Positions 30,288 through 39,913 of a stretch of DNA of 64,000 nt are shown here, in pieces (position 1 is the stretch's first letter; the number at the start of each line of letters is the position of its first letter). The stretch comes from Streptomyces sp. WAC08241 (lineage in GTDB: Bacteria > Actinomycetota > Actinomycetes > Streptomycetales > Streptomycetaceae). The notes below the pieces were generated by a model. That model was not told the DNA's origin. It ran no database searches and was given only the letters and a program-made list of their open reading frames with translations. The stretch lies in assembly GCA_007858575.1 (NCBI GenBank), contig CP042279.1:5954501-6018500 (forward strand). The letters run 5' to 3'. Both the position numbers and the translations under genes were made by a program.

Positions 30288-31330
30288 ATGCCACGTGGAC
30301 GCCACCGCCATTCCCCGCCTCTGCACAAGCTGCTGCCGCCCTCCGCGGTCGCCGGCGCCGCGGTCGTGTGCGCCGCGGCCGCCTGGCTGCCCGGAGACCT
30401 GGTGGTCGTACGGCTCCTGACCGCCGCCGCGGCGGCTGCCGCGTCACCGGCGCCGTCCTCATGCGCAGTTGGGACCGGGGCGCCGGGCTGCGCGTCGCCG
30501 AGACCGAGCGGGCGCGCGCCGCCGACCAGTGGAAGGCCGAGGAGCGGGTCGCCGAACTGGAGTCCGACCTCGACGAGTCCCGCGCCCTGCGCGCCCGGCT
30601 CGACGCCAAGCTCCGCGCCAAGCGCGTGGAACTCGCCGGGCTGCGCGGCGAGCACGCCGACCTGCTCCGCCGCTACGCCACCGCCGAGACCGAGCGGGCC
30701 AGCGCCCTGGAGGGCCGCCGCGTCCTCGCCCTGGAGAGCGCGGGCGGCGACGCCAAGGCCCTCCCGGCCGCCGGCTCCGCGCCCACCCCGGAGGCCTTCC
30801 GCCGCGCCGCCCAGGCCCTGCGGGACCTCCCGCGCAACGCCGCCGCCCAGCAGGCCCGCCGCACCGCCGAGGCGGCCCGCGCCCGCGACCTCGCCGAGCG
30901 CGCCCGGGAGACGGAGGAGCCGCAGGGGAAGCACGCGGCGGCCACCGGGACCGAGCAGCACGCCCGGCCGGCCGCCCTCGCGCTCCCGCCCGCCCCCGCT
31001 CCCGCCCCCGTCCCGGTCGCCGCCGCGATCGTCCCGTACGCCGCGCGCAGGTCCGCCCCGCGCCCCGAGGGCGGCTTCGACTTCTTCGGCACGCAGAAGA
31101 CGGCCGACGCCATCGAGGCCGTGCAGAACACGGACCTCGCCGACGTCGTGGGCGAGGAGGTCCTGGCCGCCGGGGCCGCGCTCGGCACCCCCGCCCCGGC
31201 CGCCGGACCCGCCGCCGGCATCGGCACCCCCGTGCCGCCGCGGACGGTCGGCCAGGTCATCGACCTGACCGCGCACGACGAGACGGAGCAGCTCGACGTG
31301 GCGGAGCTGCGCGGGGCCGTGAACTCGTGA
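30288..31330 (+). CDS. Hypothetical membrane-anchored coiled-coil protein
   Basis: About 347 residues, family unknown to me. Two hydrophobic helices near the N-terminus (PPSAVAGAAVVCAAAAWL, then a second ending AVTGAVLM) are followed by a long charged coiled coil (AETERARAADQWKAEERVAE onward to about residue 150), a Pro/Ala-rich linker, and a conserved-looking tail GGFDFFGTQKTADAIEAVQN. The arrangement suggests a membrane-tethered structural or scaffolding protein. Frame break near 30440. Its stop overlaps the start of the acetyltransferase gene (GTGA). Confidence 0.7.
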
Positions 31331-31818
31331 CGCACCGCCTCGCCGACTTCCCCGCCGGTGAGGTCGCCCGCCGCCGGGACGAACTGCTCGCCCTGTGCGC
31401 CCAGGCCTTCTGCGGCGCCCCCTGGCACGAGCCGCCGCTCGGTGCCGTGCGGACCGTGGAGCGGCTGCTCGGCTCGGCGGCCGGGCGGCCCGACTTCCGG
31501 GCCGTCGCCGCGTTCGGCCCCGACGACGAGCTGCGGGGCTTCACGGCCGGCTGGACCGACACCGTCCTGACCGGTCGCGAGCCCGCCTTCGAACTCGCCG
31601 AACTCGTCGTCGCCCCCGCCTACCAGGGCCTCGGCACCGGCCGCGCCCTCCACGACGCGATCCTCGCGGGGCCGGCACCGGGCTCACGCCTTCTGATGAC
31701 CCTCGACGTACCGGAGTTGACGAAGCGGTACGAACGCTGGGGCTGGAGCGTGTACGACCGGCGCACGCCGGGCACGTCGGGGCGCGCGTACGCGGTGATG
31801 CGCCGCGAGGACGGATAG
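31327..31818 (+). CDS. GNAT family N-acetyltransferase
   Basis: 163 residues, intact. Motif A, the acetyl-CoA binding loop, is ELVVAPAYQGLGTGRALHDA; a downstream KRYERWGWSVYDRR segment is the usual C-terminal tyrosine-containing strand. The substrate is unknown. GTG at 31327 overlaps the coiled-coil gene stop, indicating one transcript. Confidence 0.88.
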   Translation: MTHRLADFPAGEVARRRDELLALCAQAFCGAPWHEPPLGAVRTVERLLGSAAGRPDFRAVAAFGPDDELRGFTAGWTDTVLTGREPAFELAELVVAPAYQGLGTGRALHDAILAGPAPGSRLLMTLDVPELTKRYERWGWSVYDRRTPGTSGRAYAVMRREDG

Positions 31819-31859
31819 CGCCGGGTTCTACTCGCTCTGCTCGCCCTACTTGTCTTGCT

Positions 31860-33002
31860 CTACTTGTCGATGTCGCCGACGACGAAGAAGAGCGAGCCCA
31901 GGATCGCCACCATGTCGGCGACCAGCGTCCCCGGCAGCAGCTCGGCGAGCGCCTGGATGTTGTTGAACGAGGCCGAGCGCAGCTTCAGCCGGTACGGGGT
32001 CTTCTCGCCCTTCGACACCAGGTAGTAGCCGTTCACGCCGAGCGGGTTCTCGGTCCACGCGTACGTGTGGCCCTCCGGCGCCTTCAGGACCTTCGGCAGC
32101 CGCTGGTTGACCGGCCCCGGCGGCAGCTCCTCCATCCGGTCCAGGCAGGCGTCCGCCAGGTCCAGGGAGTTGTGCGTCTGGTCGAGCAGGCACTCGAACC
32201 GGGCCAGGCAGTCGCCCTCCTCCCGCACCGCCACCCGCAGGACGTCCGCCAGCTCCCCGTACGCGAGGTACGGCTCGTCGCGGCGCAGGTCGAAGTCCAC
32301 GCCCGAGGCGCGGGCGATCGGTCCCGACACCCCGTACGCGTGGACCGCCTCCCGCGACAGGACCCCGATCCCGCGCGTGCGGCCCCGGAAGATCTCGTTG
32401 CCGAGGACGAGCCGGTCGTACACGTCCATCCGCGACCGCACGTCCGCGACCGCCTGCCGCACCCGCCCCGTCCACCCGGCCGGCAGGTCCTCCTTGAGGC
32501 CGCCGACCCGGTTGAACATGTAGTGCATCCGGCCGCCGGACGCCTCCTCCATCACCGCCTGGAGCTCCTCGCGCTCCCGGAAGGCGTGGAAGACCGGGGT
32601 GATCCCGCCCAGTTCGAGGGGGTACGAGCCGAGGAACATGAGGTGGTTGAGGACCCGGTTCAGCTCGGCGAGGAGCGTACGGGTCCACACCGCGCGCTCC
32701 GGGACCTCCATGCCCAGCATCCGCTCGACGGCCATCACCACGCCCAGCTCGCTGGAGAAGGCGGACAGCCAGTCGTGGCGGTTGGCCAGCATGACGATCT
32801 GCCGGTAGTCCCGCGCCTCGAAGAGTTTCTCGGCCCCTCGGTGCATGTAGCCGACCACCGGCTCGGCCGACCGGATCACCTCGCCGTCGAGGACGAGCCG
32901 GAGCCGGAGCACGCCGTGGGTCGAGGGGTGCTGCGGCCCGATGTTCAGCACCATGTCGGTGCTCTCCGCCGCGCCGCCGATTCCGACCGTCGTCTCCGTC
33001 AT
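31860..33002 (-). CDS. nuoD: NuoD-type NADH-quinone oxidoreductase 49-kDa subunit, stand-alone paralogue
   Basis: 380 residues, intact. NIGPQHPSTHGVLRL carries the quinone-site histidines (His25, His29), followed by VGYMHRGAEKLFEARDYRQI, NRVLNHLMFLGSYPLELGG, FNRVGGLKEDLP and the C-terminal FFVVGDIDK with the terminal metal-site-like Asp. No other nuo gene is nearby, so this is a second copy outside the main nuo operon; its partner subunits are unknown. It is 31 nt downstream of, and cotranscribed with, a MidA/NDUFAF7-type methyltransferase gene whose mitochondrial relative modifies the equivalent subunit. Confidence 0.93.
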   Translation of the reverse strand: MTETTVGIGGAAESTDMVLNIGPQHPSTHGVLRLRLVLDGEVIRSAEPVVGYMHRGAEKLFEARDYRQIVMLANRHDWLSAFSSELGVVMAVERMLGMEVPERAVWTRTLLAELNRVLNHLMFLGSYPLELGGITPVFHAFREREELQAVMEEASGGRMHYMFNRVGGLKEDLPAGWTGRVRQAVADVRSRMDVYDRLVLGNEIFRGRTRGIGVLSREAVHAYGVSGPIARASGVDFDLRRDEPYLAYGELADVLRVAVREEGDCLARFECLLDQTHNSLDLADACLDRMEELPPGPVNQRLPKVLKAPEGHTYAWTENPLGVNGYYLVSKGEKTPYRLKLRSASFNNIQALAELLPGTLVADMVAILGSLFFVVGDIDK

Positions 33003-33033
33003 GCGGCCAGTATCTCCCGTACGGAACGCACCC

Positions 33034-34027
33034 CTACGGCCCGTCCGCCGGCGGCACCCGCCGGGTCAGCCACAGGAAGTCGCCGAGGCCGCCCCGGGCG
33101 GTCAGCTCGGCCGCCTCGCCGGCCGAGGACAGGGCCCTGAGATACCCGGCGGGGTCGGCGGAGGCGAGCGCGAGGGGCGGCCGGTCCCCGGTCACCCGAC
33201 CAGCCGCCGTGTCCGCCCCCGCCGCCGCCGCAGCTCGCCCGTGTCCGCCCCGCCGGAGGGAGGCCGCCGCGCACGCGTCGAGCGCCACGTGGGACGTCAG
33301 GTCGCAGGAGCCGTCCGGGACCGGCGGCACCTCGCGGCCCGCGCGGAAGCCGGTCAGGGAGCCGAAGGGCGGCCGGGAGCCCCGTACGTGCGCGTAGTCC
33401 ACGGCCACCGCGCGGCCCGCCGCCAGACAGGACACCGCCGCCGCCCAGGCCTCGTCGCGGGGCCGCCCGATCTCGGCCCGCGCGCCGGGCTCCCGCAGCG
33501 GCCACCAGCGCTCCAGCCACTCCGCGTCCGCCCCGGAGACGGGCGCGCCGAGCCGCTCCGTCCCGTCGGCGCGCACCTCCACGTACCGGGCCGTGCCGGT
33601 CGCGTCCGCCTCGGCCACGTCCACCGGCACGTTGTCCAGCCACTCGTTCGCGAAGAGCAGCCCCCGTACCCCGCGCGGCGGCCGGTCCGTCCACTCCACC
33701 CGGGGTCGAGCCCGTCCGGGCGACCGGCACGCTCCACCGCGTACGCCCGTACCGAGAGACCGCTCCCGGCGGTCGCCGCGAGCACCCCCGCGAGCAGCTC
33801 CCCGCGCCCCGCGCCCACGTCCACGAGGTCGACCCCGTCCGTCCCCAGCTCCTCCGCGACCTCGCCGAGGAGCTGGGCCACGGCCCCCGCGAAGAGCGGG
33901 GAGGCGTGCACCGAGGTGCGGAAGTGCCCCGCGGGCCCCTCGGGCCGCAGATAGAAGCCCCCGGGCCGTACAGCGCCCGCTCCGTGGCCTCCCGCCACCC
34001 CTGCCACCGCCGCGTCTCGTCCGTCAC
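33034..34027 (-). CDS. SAM-dependent methyltransferase, MidA/NDUFAF7 (DUF185) family
   Basis: About 331 residues. The N-terminal YGPGGFYLRPEGPAGHFRTS is the family-specific entry, followed by VDLVDVGAGRGELLAGVLA (SAM-binding motif I), LLFANEWLDNVPVDV (post-motif resembling the NExxDAxPV signature) and AVAVDYAHVRGSRPP. Mitochondrial NDUFAF7 dimethylates an arginine of NDUFS2, the NuoD homologue; here the gene lies immediately upstream of nuoD in the same direction. GTG at 34027. Frame breaks near 33960, 33705 and 33240. Confidence 0.85.
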
Positions 34028-34123
34028 GGAACCCAGTGTCCACCTCGGGGAGTACGGCCTCCGGGGCAAGGATCGCCCCCACGGTTGATCCCCGAACCCT
34101 TCCCCTTCCCTACGCTGGGTGAC

Positions 34124-35320
34124 GTGCAGCGCCTCTACGACTTCCTCCGCAGACACCCGACGGGCGTCGACACCTTCTGGGCCGTCGTCCTCCTCGGGTT
34201 CTCCCTGCTGTGGGTGGGTCGACCTACCCGACGGTCCGTCACCCCGTCGCGTACGGCGTCGTCGCCGCCCTCTTCTCCCTGGTCGTGGCCCTGCGCCGGC
34301 GGGTCCCCGAGAAGATGCTGCTGCTCACCGTCGCCCTCGGCCTGGCCCAGCTCGCCCTCGGCCTGGAGCCGTTCCTGGCCGACTTCGCCATGTTCGTGAT
34401 CGTCTACACGGTCGCGGCGCACGACGGACCGCGCTGGGCGTCCCGGCTCGCCCTCGCCGGCGGACTGGGCGCCGCCACGCTCTCCCAGCTCAGATGGCCG
34501 CTGGACGACCCTCCGCCTCCGGCCCCGCCCGGTCTTCTTCACGGTCATCATGACCGTGCCGTTCGCCCTCGCCTGGGTCCTCGGCGACTCCCTGCGCACC
34601 CGCCGCGCCTACTTCGCGCAGTTGGAGGAGCGGGCCTCCCGCCTGGAGCAGGAACGCGAGGCCCAGGCCAAGGTCGCGGTCGCCGCCGAACGGGCCAGGA
34701 TCGCCCGCGAGCTGCACGACGTCGTCGCGCACAACGTGTCGGTGATGGTGGTCCAGGCCGACGGCGCCGCCTACGTCATGGACTCCTCGCCGGAGACCGC
34801 GAAGCAGGCCCTGGAGACCATCTCCGGCACCGGCCGGCAGGCCCTCGCCGAGATGCGTAGGCTCCTCGGCATCCTGCGCACCGGGGAGCACCAGGAGGCC
34901 GGGGAGTACGTGCCGCAGCCCGACGTGGGCCAGATCGAGGACCTCGTCGAGCAGGTCAGGAACGCCGGACTCACCGTCGACTTCGCGATCGAGGGGAGCC
35001 CCCGCCCGCTGCCCAGCGGCGTCGAGCTCACCGCGTACCGGATCGTGCAGGAGGCCCTCACCAACACCCGCAAGCACGGCGGCCCCGACGCGGGCGCCAG
35101 CGTCCGCCTGGTCTACTTCGACGACGGCCTCGGGCTGCTCGTCGAGGACGACGGGGGCGCCGCAGGAGATGTACGAGGACGGGGGCGCCGACGGGCGGGG
35201 CCACGGCCTGATCGGCATGCGGGAGCGGGTCGGCATGGTCGGCGGCACCCTGGACGCGGGCCCGCGTCCGGGCGGAGGCTTCCGGATCAGCGCCCTGCTC
35301 CCCTCAAGCCCGCCCACTGA
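34124..35320 (+). CDS. NarL-type sensor histidine kinase
   Basis: About 399 residues. An N-terminal membrane domain with four or five helices (VDTFWAVVLLGFSLLW, AYGVVAALFSLVVALRR, FAMFVIVYTVAA, FALAWVLGDSL) precedes the HisKA_3 domain with phospho-acceptor His in RARIARELHDVVAHNVSVMV and a GHKL ATPase (EALTNTRKHGG N-box, GHGLIGMRERVGMVGGTL G-boxes). It probably phosphorylates the response regulator encoded 22 nt downstream. The signal is unknown. GTG at 34124. Frame breaks near 34215, 34510, 35158 and 35300; restoring the last gives the LLPLKPAH terminus. Confidence 0.9.
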
Positions 35321-35342
35321 CGACCCCTAAGGAACCGCTCCC

Positions 35343-36018
<676 letters not shown>

Positions 36019-36058
36019 CGCCGTATCTCCGGAGCCGTACCTCCCGGAGCCGTGCCTC

Positions 36059-37144
36059 CTAGCGCAGGACCGACTCCAGGAAGTCGCTGCCGAGCCGGGC
36101 GGTGACGGCCACGTCGAGCTGGTGCAGGACGTACCGGCCGCGCCGCTGGGTGGTGACCAGACCGGCCTTCTTCATGACCGCGAGGTGGCGGGAGACCTCG
36201 GGCGGGGTGATGCCGTACGCGTCGGCCAGCTCGCTCGTCGTGTACGCGCCTCGGGCGAGGCTGCGGCAGAGCCGCATCCGCATCGGGTGGGCGATGGCCT
36301 CCAGGCGCAGCTTGACCGCCTCCACGGGGGCGCCGCCGCCGAGGTCGCGGGCGGGCACGGGGTACTGGATCACCGGCTGCCAGCGGGGCGCGTGCAGCGC
36401 GAAGAGGTGCGGCCAGCCGAAGGCGGTCGGCAGAAACGTCACGCCCCTGCCCTCGGCGGCGGTGCGGCCCTGCACCAGCTTGTCGACGACGATCCGGGAG
36501 CCCCGCTCGTCCTCCTCCAGGGTCATCGAGGAGGAGACGTCGGCAACGGCCTCGGCCAGGCTCTTGCGGCGCATCAGCTCGGTCTTGTGGCGGGCGTCGG
36601 CGGCGAGCTGGATCCGGACGCGGCGCCAGGTGTCGGCGAAGAAGGCCTCGTCGCAGTCCTCCAGGAGCCGCCGGACCCACGCGCGCGTGCCGGGCGGGTC
36701 CGCGAGCATCCGCTCCACGAAGGCGGCCTGGCGCGGGCCACGCGCGGCGGCCAGGTCGAGGCGCGGCGGCGCATCCGGTCGTCGACGAGCGGCGAGGGGG
36801 CGCCGTGCGTGTAGTGGCTGGCGCAGGAGATCTCCAGGGCCGCGCCCACGTACTTCTCGTCGTCCATCCGGTCGAGGTCGTCCAGCTCCTCGGCGAGGGT
36901 CTCGCGGGGCGGGCGGGCAGCAGGACGTCGGACCGGGTGGAGCGCCACATGAAGTCGGCCTCGTGCAGGCGGTCCGCGAGCTCCGGCTTCAGCGCGGCGG
37001 CCGTGGTGGTGGTCCAGGCGTGGAGCCGGGCGTGGTGCGCGGGTTCCGCCAGGGCGTGCAGGGCGGCGCCCAGCTCGGCCAGGGGCGAGGGCAGAAGGAG
37101 ATCCGCTCGTGCGGCAGTCCGGTGATGTCGATGGTCACGCTCAC
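36059..37144 (-). CDS. DUF5937/ArsR-like winged-helix transcriptional regulator
   Basis: About 362 residues. The N-terminal 250 residues (VTIDITGLPHERI, LAELGAALHALAEPAHHARL, WRSTRSDVLLPARP) match the DUF5937 domain frequently fused to ArsR-type regulators in actinobacteria; the C-terminal 80 are a winged helix (IAHPMRMRLCRSLARGAYTT, ITPPEVSRHLAVMKKAGLVT). No ArsR metal-binding Cys motif is visible. GTG at 37144 or 37138. Frame breaks near 37095, 36915 and 36765. Two palindromes at 37184-37200 and 37231-37247, between this gene and a divergent small gene, are probable autoregulatory operators. Confidence 0.82.
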
Positions 37145-37183
37145 CGTGCCATGGTGCGGGACGGACTGGCGGTGTCGCGCCGA

Positions 37184-37200
37184 TTGACGGGAGCCGTCAA
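37184..37200. promoter_or_regulatory. 17-bp palindromic operator candidate (TTGACGG-3-CCGTCAA)
   Basis: A perfect 7-3-7 inverted repeat 40 bp upstream of the DUF5937-like regulator start. A related palindrome lies 47 bp away at 37231-37247. Presumed binding site of the adjacent winged-helix regulator. Confidence 0.65.
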
Positions 37201-37230
37201 CCGACGCCCGCGGAGCGGTCCGGCCGCCGT

Positions 37231-37247
37231 TTGACGGGGCTCGTCAA
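37231..37247. promoter_or_regulatory. 17-bp palindromic operator candidate (TTGACG-5-CGTCAA)
   Basis: Six-base perfect arms with the same TTGACG/CGTCAA core and spacing as the palindrome at 37184-37200. It lies 42 bp upstream of the small gene at 37289, so one regulator could control both divergent genes. Confidence 0.6.
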
Positions 37248-37288
37248 TCGGCGGGCCGGGGCGCCGGGGAGCGGCGCACGGTGGGGAT

Positions 37289-37610
37289 ATGAACGCGATG
37301 CACCAGTACCTCTTCGACGCCTACCGCGCCGCCCGGGTCGGCGAGCCGCCGCCCCCGGAGCCCGGCACCCACGACCTCGCCGTCCTGCGGGCGGTCCGCG
37401 ACCGGCGCCGCTTCGAACGGGTTCTCGCGGGCCGCCCGGCCCGGGGCGGCCTCCGGAGGGCGCTGCGCCGCGCGGGCGCGTTCGGCACGGGCCTGTTCCG
37501 GACGGCTCGGTCCCGTACGACCCCGTCCCTTACGGCCCCGTCCCGTACGGGTCTTTCCCCACGGGCCCTTGCCGTACGGCCCCGACAGCGGGTGGCCCCC
37601 GGCCGACTGA
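37289..37610 (+). CDS. Small hypothetical actinobacterial protein
   Basis: Roughly 105 residues. The opening MNAMHQYLFDAYRAARVGEP, then GTHDLAVLRAVRDRRRFERV and a basic stretch, resembles small Streptomyces proteins of unknown function. The 3' part is a PYGPVPYG-type repeat and can be read in more than one frame; restoring two lost bases gives an end of GPDSGWPPAD and the stop at 37608-37610, which I consider likely but not secure. It is divergent from the DUF5937-like gene, with two palindromes between. Confidence 0.55.
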
Positions 37611-37626
37611 GGCTCCGGGGCGCCCG

Positions 37627-38826
37627 TCAGCCCCCGGAGCCGGTCCCCGGCAGGCGCGACAGGAAGTCCCGCACCGCCTCCCGTACGTCCCGCGCCGTCC
37701 ACTCCAGGCCCGGCCCCGCCACCGTCAGCTCGGTCCGGGCGGTCCCCGGCGGGCCGCCCGCGCCCGGGGCGGACCAGCGGCGGAAGAGGACGGTGCCGGT
37801 GGCCTCGGTCTGGGCGAGGGCCGCAGCCGTCAGGACCTCGGGGGAGTGCGGCAGCCAGACCTGGAACTGGTGGGTGTGCGGGACCTCGGGGTGCACCCGG
37901 AACCAGCCCGTGCCCGCCTCCGCGAACGCCTCCCGGAGCGCACCGGCCACCACGCGCGCGTGGGACACGTACGCGGGCAGCCGGGGCAGCTCGACGTCCA
38001 GGCCCCGCAGCGCGGAGAGCGCCGCCGGATACTGCTGGAAGACCTGCCCTCCGTACCGGTGCCGCCAGACCCGGGCCTCTCCATGACGTCCTCGGGCCCG
38101 GCGAGCGCGGCCCCGACTGGCCGCCGAGGGACTTGTAGAACGACACGTACACGCTGTCGGCGAGCCCCGCGATCTCCGCGAGCCCCCGGCCGAAGCGGGA
38201 CGGGCACTCCCACAGGCGCGCCCCGTCGAAGTGGACGACCGCGTCCCGCTCCCGGGCCGCCTCCACCACCTCCGTCAGCTCCTCCCAGGTGGGCAGCACG
38301 AAGCCGGCGTCCCGCAGCGGCAGCTCCAGCATCAGCGTCCCGAACGGCTCCGGGTGGTCCCGCACCTCCTCGGCCGTCGGCAGCCGGGGCGCGTCGGTCG
38401 GGTGGACGGTGCGGAGCCCGGACACGGCCCCGAGCGCCCCGCCCTCGTGGACCTCCGGATGGGCGAGCGGGTGGAGGGCGACGACGGGGCTGCCGGTGCG
38501 CCCGGCCCAGCAGCGCAGCGCCACCTGCTGGGCCATGGTGCCGGTCGGGAAGAAGACGGCGGCGGGCATGCCCAGCTCCTCGGCGACCCGCCGCTCCAGG
38601 GCCTCGACCACACCGTCGCCGTACGCGTCGGGCGCCGCCCCGCCGTGTCCGGCCGCCTCCGCCCATCCGGCCAGCTCGCGCAGGTGCTCCCCGACCGTGC
38701 CATCCACGGAGGCGTGCCACAGCTTCCGGGCGGCCCCGCCCCAGACCTTCGCCCGGTGCAGCCGGGCGGCCTCTCGTCGCCGGGGTCCACGGGGCCACCG
38801 GTTTCCACAGGTTCCGCAGTTTCCAT
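37627..38826 (-). CDS. Threonine aldolase-like beta-eliminating lyase (PLP-dependent)
   Basis: About 400 residues. Fold-type I PLP enzyme: EELGMPAAVFFPTGTMAQQVAL (phosphate-binding region), LMLELPLRDAGFVLPTWEEL, VVHFDGARLWECP with the PLP-contacting Asp, and the Schiff-base Lys in YVSFYKSLGG. The family includes low-specificity L-threonine aldolases (threonine to glycine and acetaldehyde) and other beta-eliminating lyases. ATG 38826. Frame breaks near 38765, 38110 and 38080. No pathway genes adjoin it. Confidence 0.87.
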
Positions 38827-38951
38827 GGGGCGATCATCACACCGCCGCCCACAGCCTGTGGACAGCCACGGAAGGGCACGTGTGCCTGGCGTAGCATGAC
38901 CAGAAATCGTCCGGTACCCGCCGAGGACTGGAACGGAAGGCCGTCCCCACC

Positions 38952-39913
38952 GTGAACGCAGCACCAGCGCCAGAGCCCCGAGCCGAGGACCGACCCGCCC
39001 GGCTCACCGTCGGAGTCGTCGGCGCGGGCCGGTGGGCCCCGCCCTCGCCGCCTCCCTCCGGCTCGCGGGACACCGCCCCGTCGCCGTCTCGGCGGTCTCC
39101 GACGCCTCGCGGCGGCGCGCCGCCGAGCTCCTGCCGGACGTGCCGGTCGTGGAGCCCGCGCGCGTCCTCGCCCTCGCCGATCTGGTCCTGCTCACCGTCC
39201 CCGACGACGCCCTGCCCGGTCTGGTCGAGGGCCTCGCGGACACTGGGGCCGTACGGCCGGGCCAGTTGCTCGTCCACACCTCCGGGCGGTACGGGGCGCG
39301 GGTCCTCGACCCCGCCCGCCGGGCCGGCGCCCTGCCGCTCGCCCTGCACCCCGCCATGACCTTCACCGGCACCGCCGTGGACGTGCAGCGGCTCGCCGGG
39401 TGCTCCTTCGGGGTGACCGCGCCCGAGGAGCTGCGGCTCGCCGCCGAGGCCCTGGTCATCGAGATGGGCGGGGAGCCCGAGTGGATCGCCGAGGAGGCCT
39501 GCCCGCTCTACCACGCGGCCCTCGCCCTCGGCGCGAACCACCTGGTCACCCTGGTGGCCCAGTCGATGGAGCTGCTCCACAAGGCCGGGGTCGCCGCCCC
39601 GACCGGATGCTCGGCCCCTCCTGGGCGCCGCCCTGGACAACGCCCTGCGGTCCGGCGACGCGGCCCTGACCGGCCCCGTCGCGCGCGGTGACGCCGGCAC
39701 GGTCGCCGCGCACGTCGCCGAACTGCGCAAGCACGCGCCCGGCACCGTCACCGGCTACCTGGCGATGGCCCGTACGACCGCCGACCGGGCGCTCGCCCAC
39801 GGCCTGCTCAAGCCCGAGCTGGCCGAAGACCTGCTGGGGTGCTCGCCGAGACCCCGGCGGGCACGACCGGCACCACCGGATCCCCCGACGGGCCGCAAGG
39901 AGACGACAGATGA
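38952..39913 (+). CDS. Rossmann-like and DUF2520 domain protein
   Basis: About 320 residues. The N-terminal nucleotide-binding fold (TVGVVGAGRVGPALAASLRL, LVLLTVPDDALPGL) and the C-terminal all-helical DUF2520 domain (ALHPAMTFTGTAVDVQRLAG, YHAALALGANHLVTLVAQSM, GYLAMARTTADRAL) resemble ketopantoate/pyrroline-5-carboxylate type reductases. It directly precedes panC (ATGA overlap), so a role in pantothenate supply, for example as an alternative ketopantoate reductase, is plausible but unproven. Frame breaks near 39028, 39598 and 39840. Confidence 0.87.

Noticed and set aside
25547..31818. Biosynthetic gene cluster including the esterase and transporter
   Set aside because: No synthase, cyclase or tailoring genes are present; the ABC genes are a standard osmoprotectant importer and the neighbours are generic.
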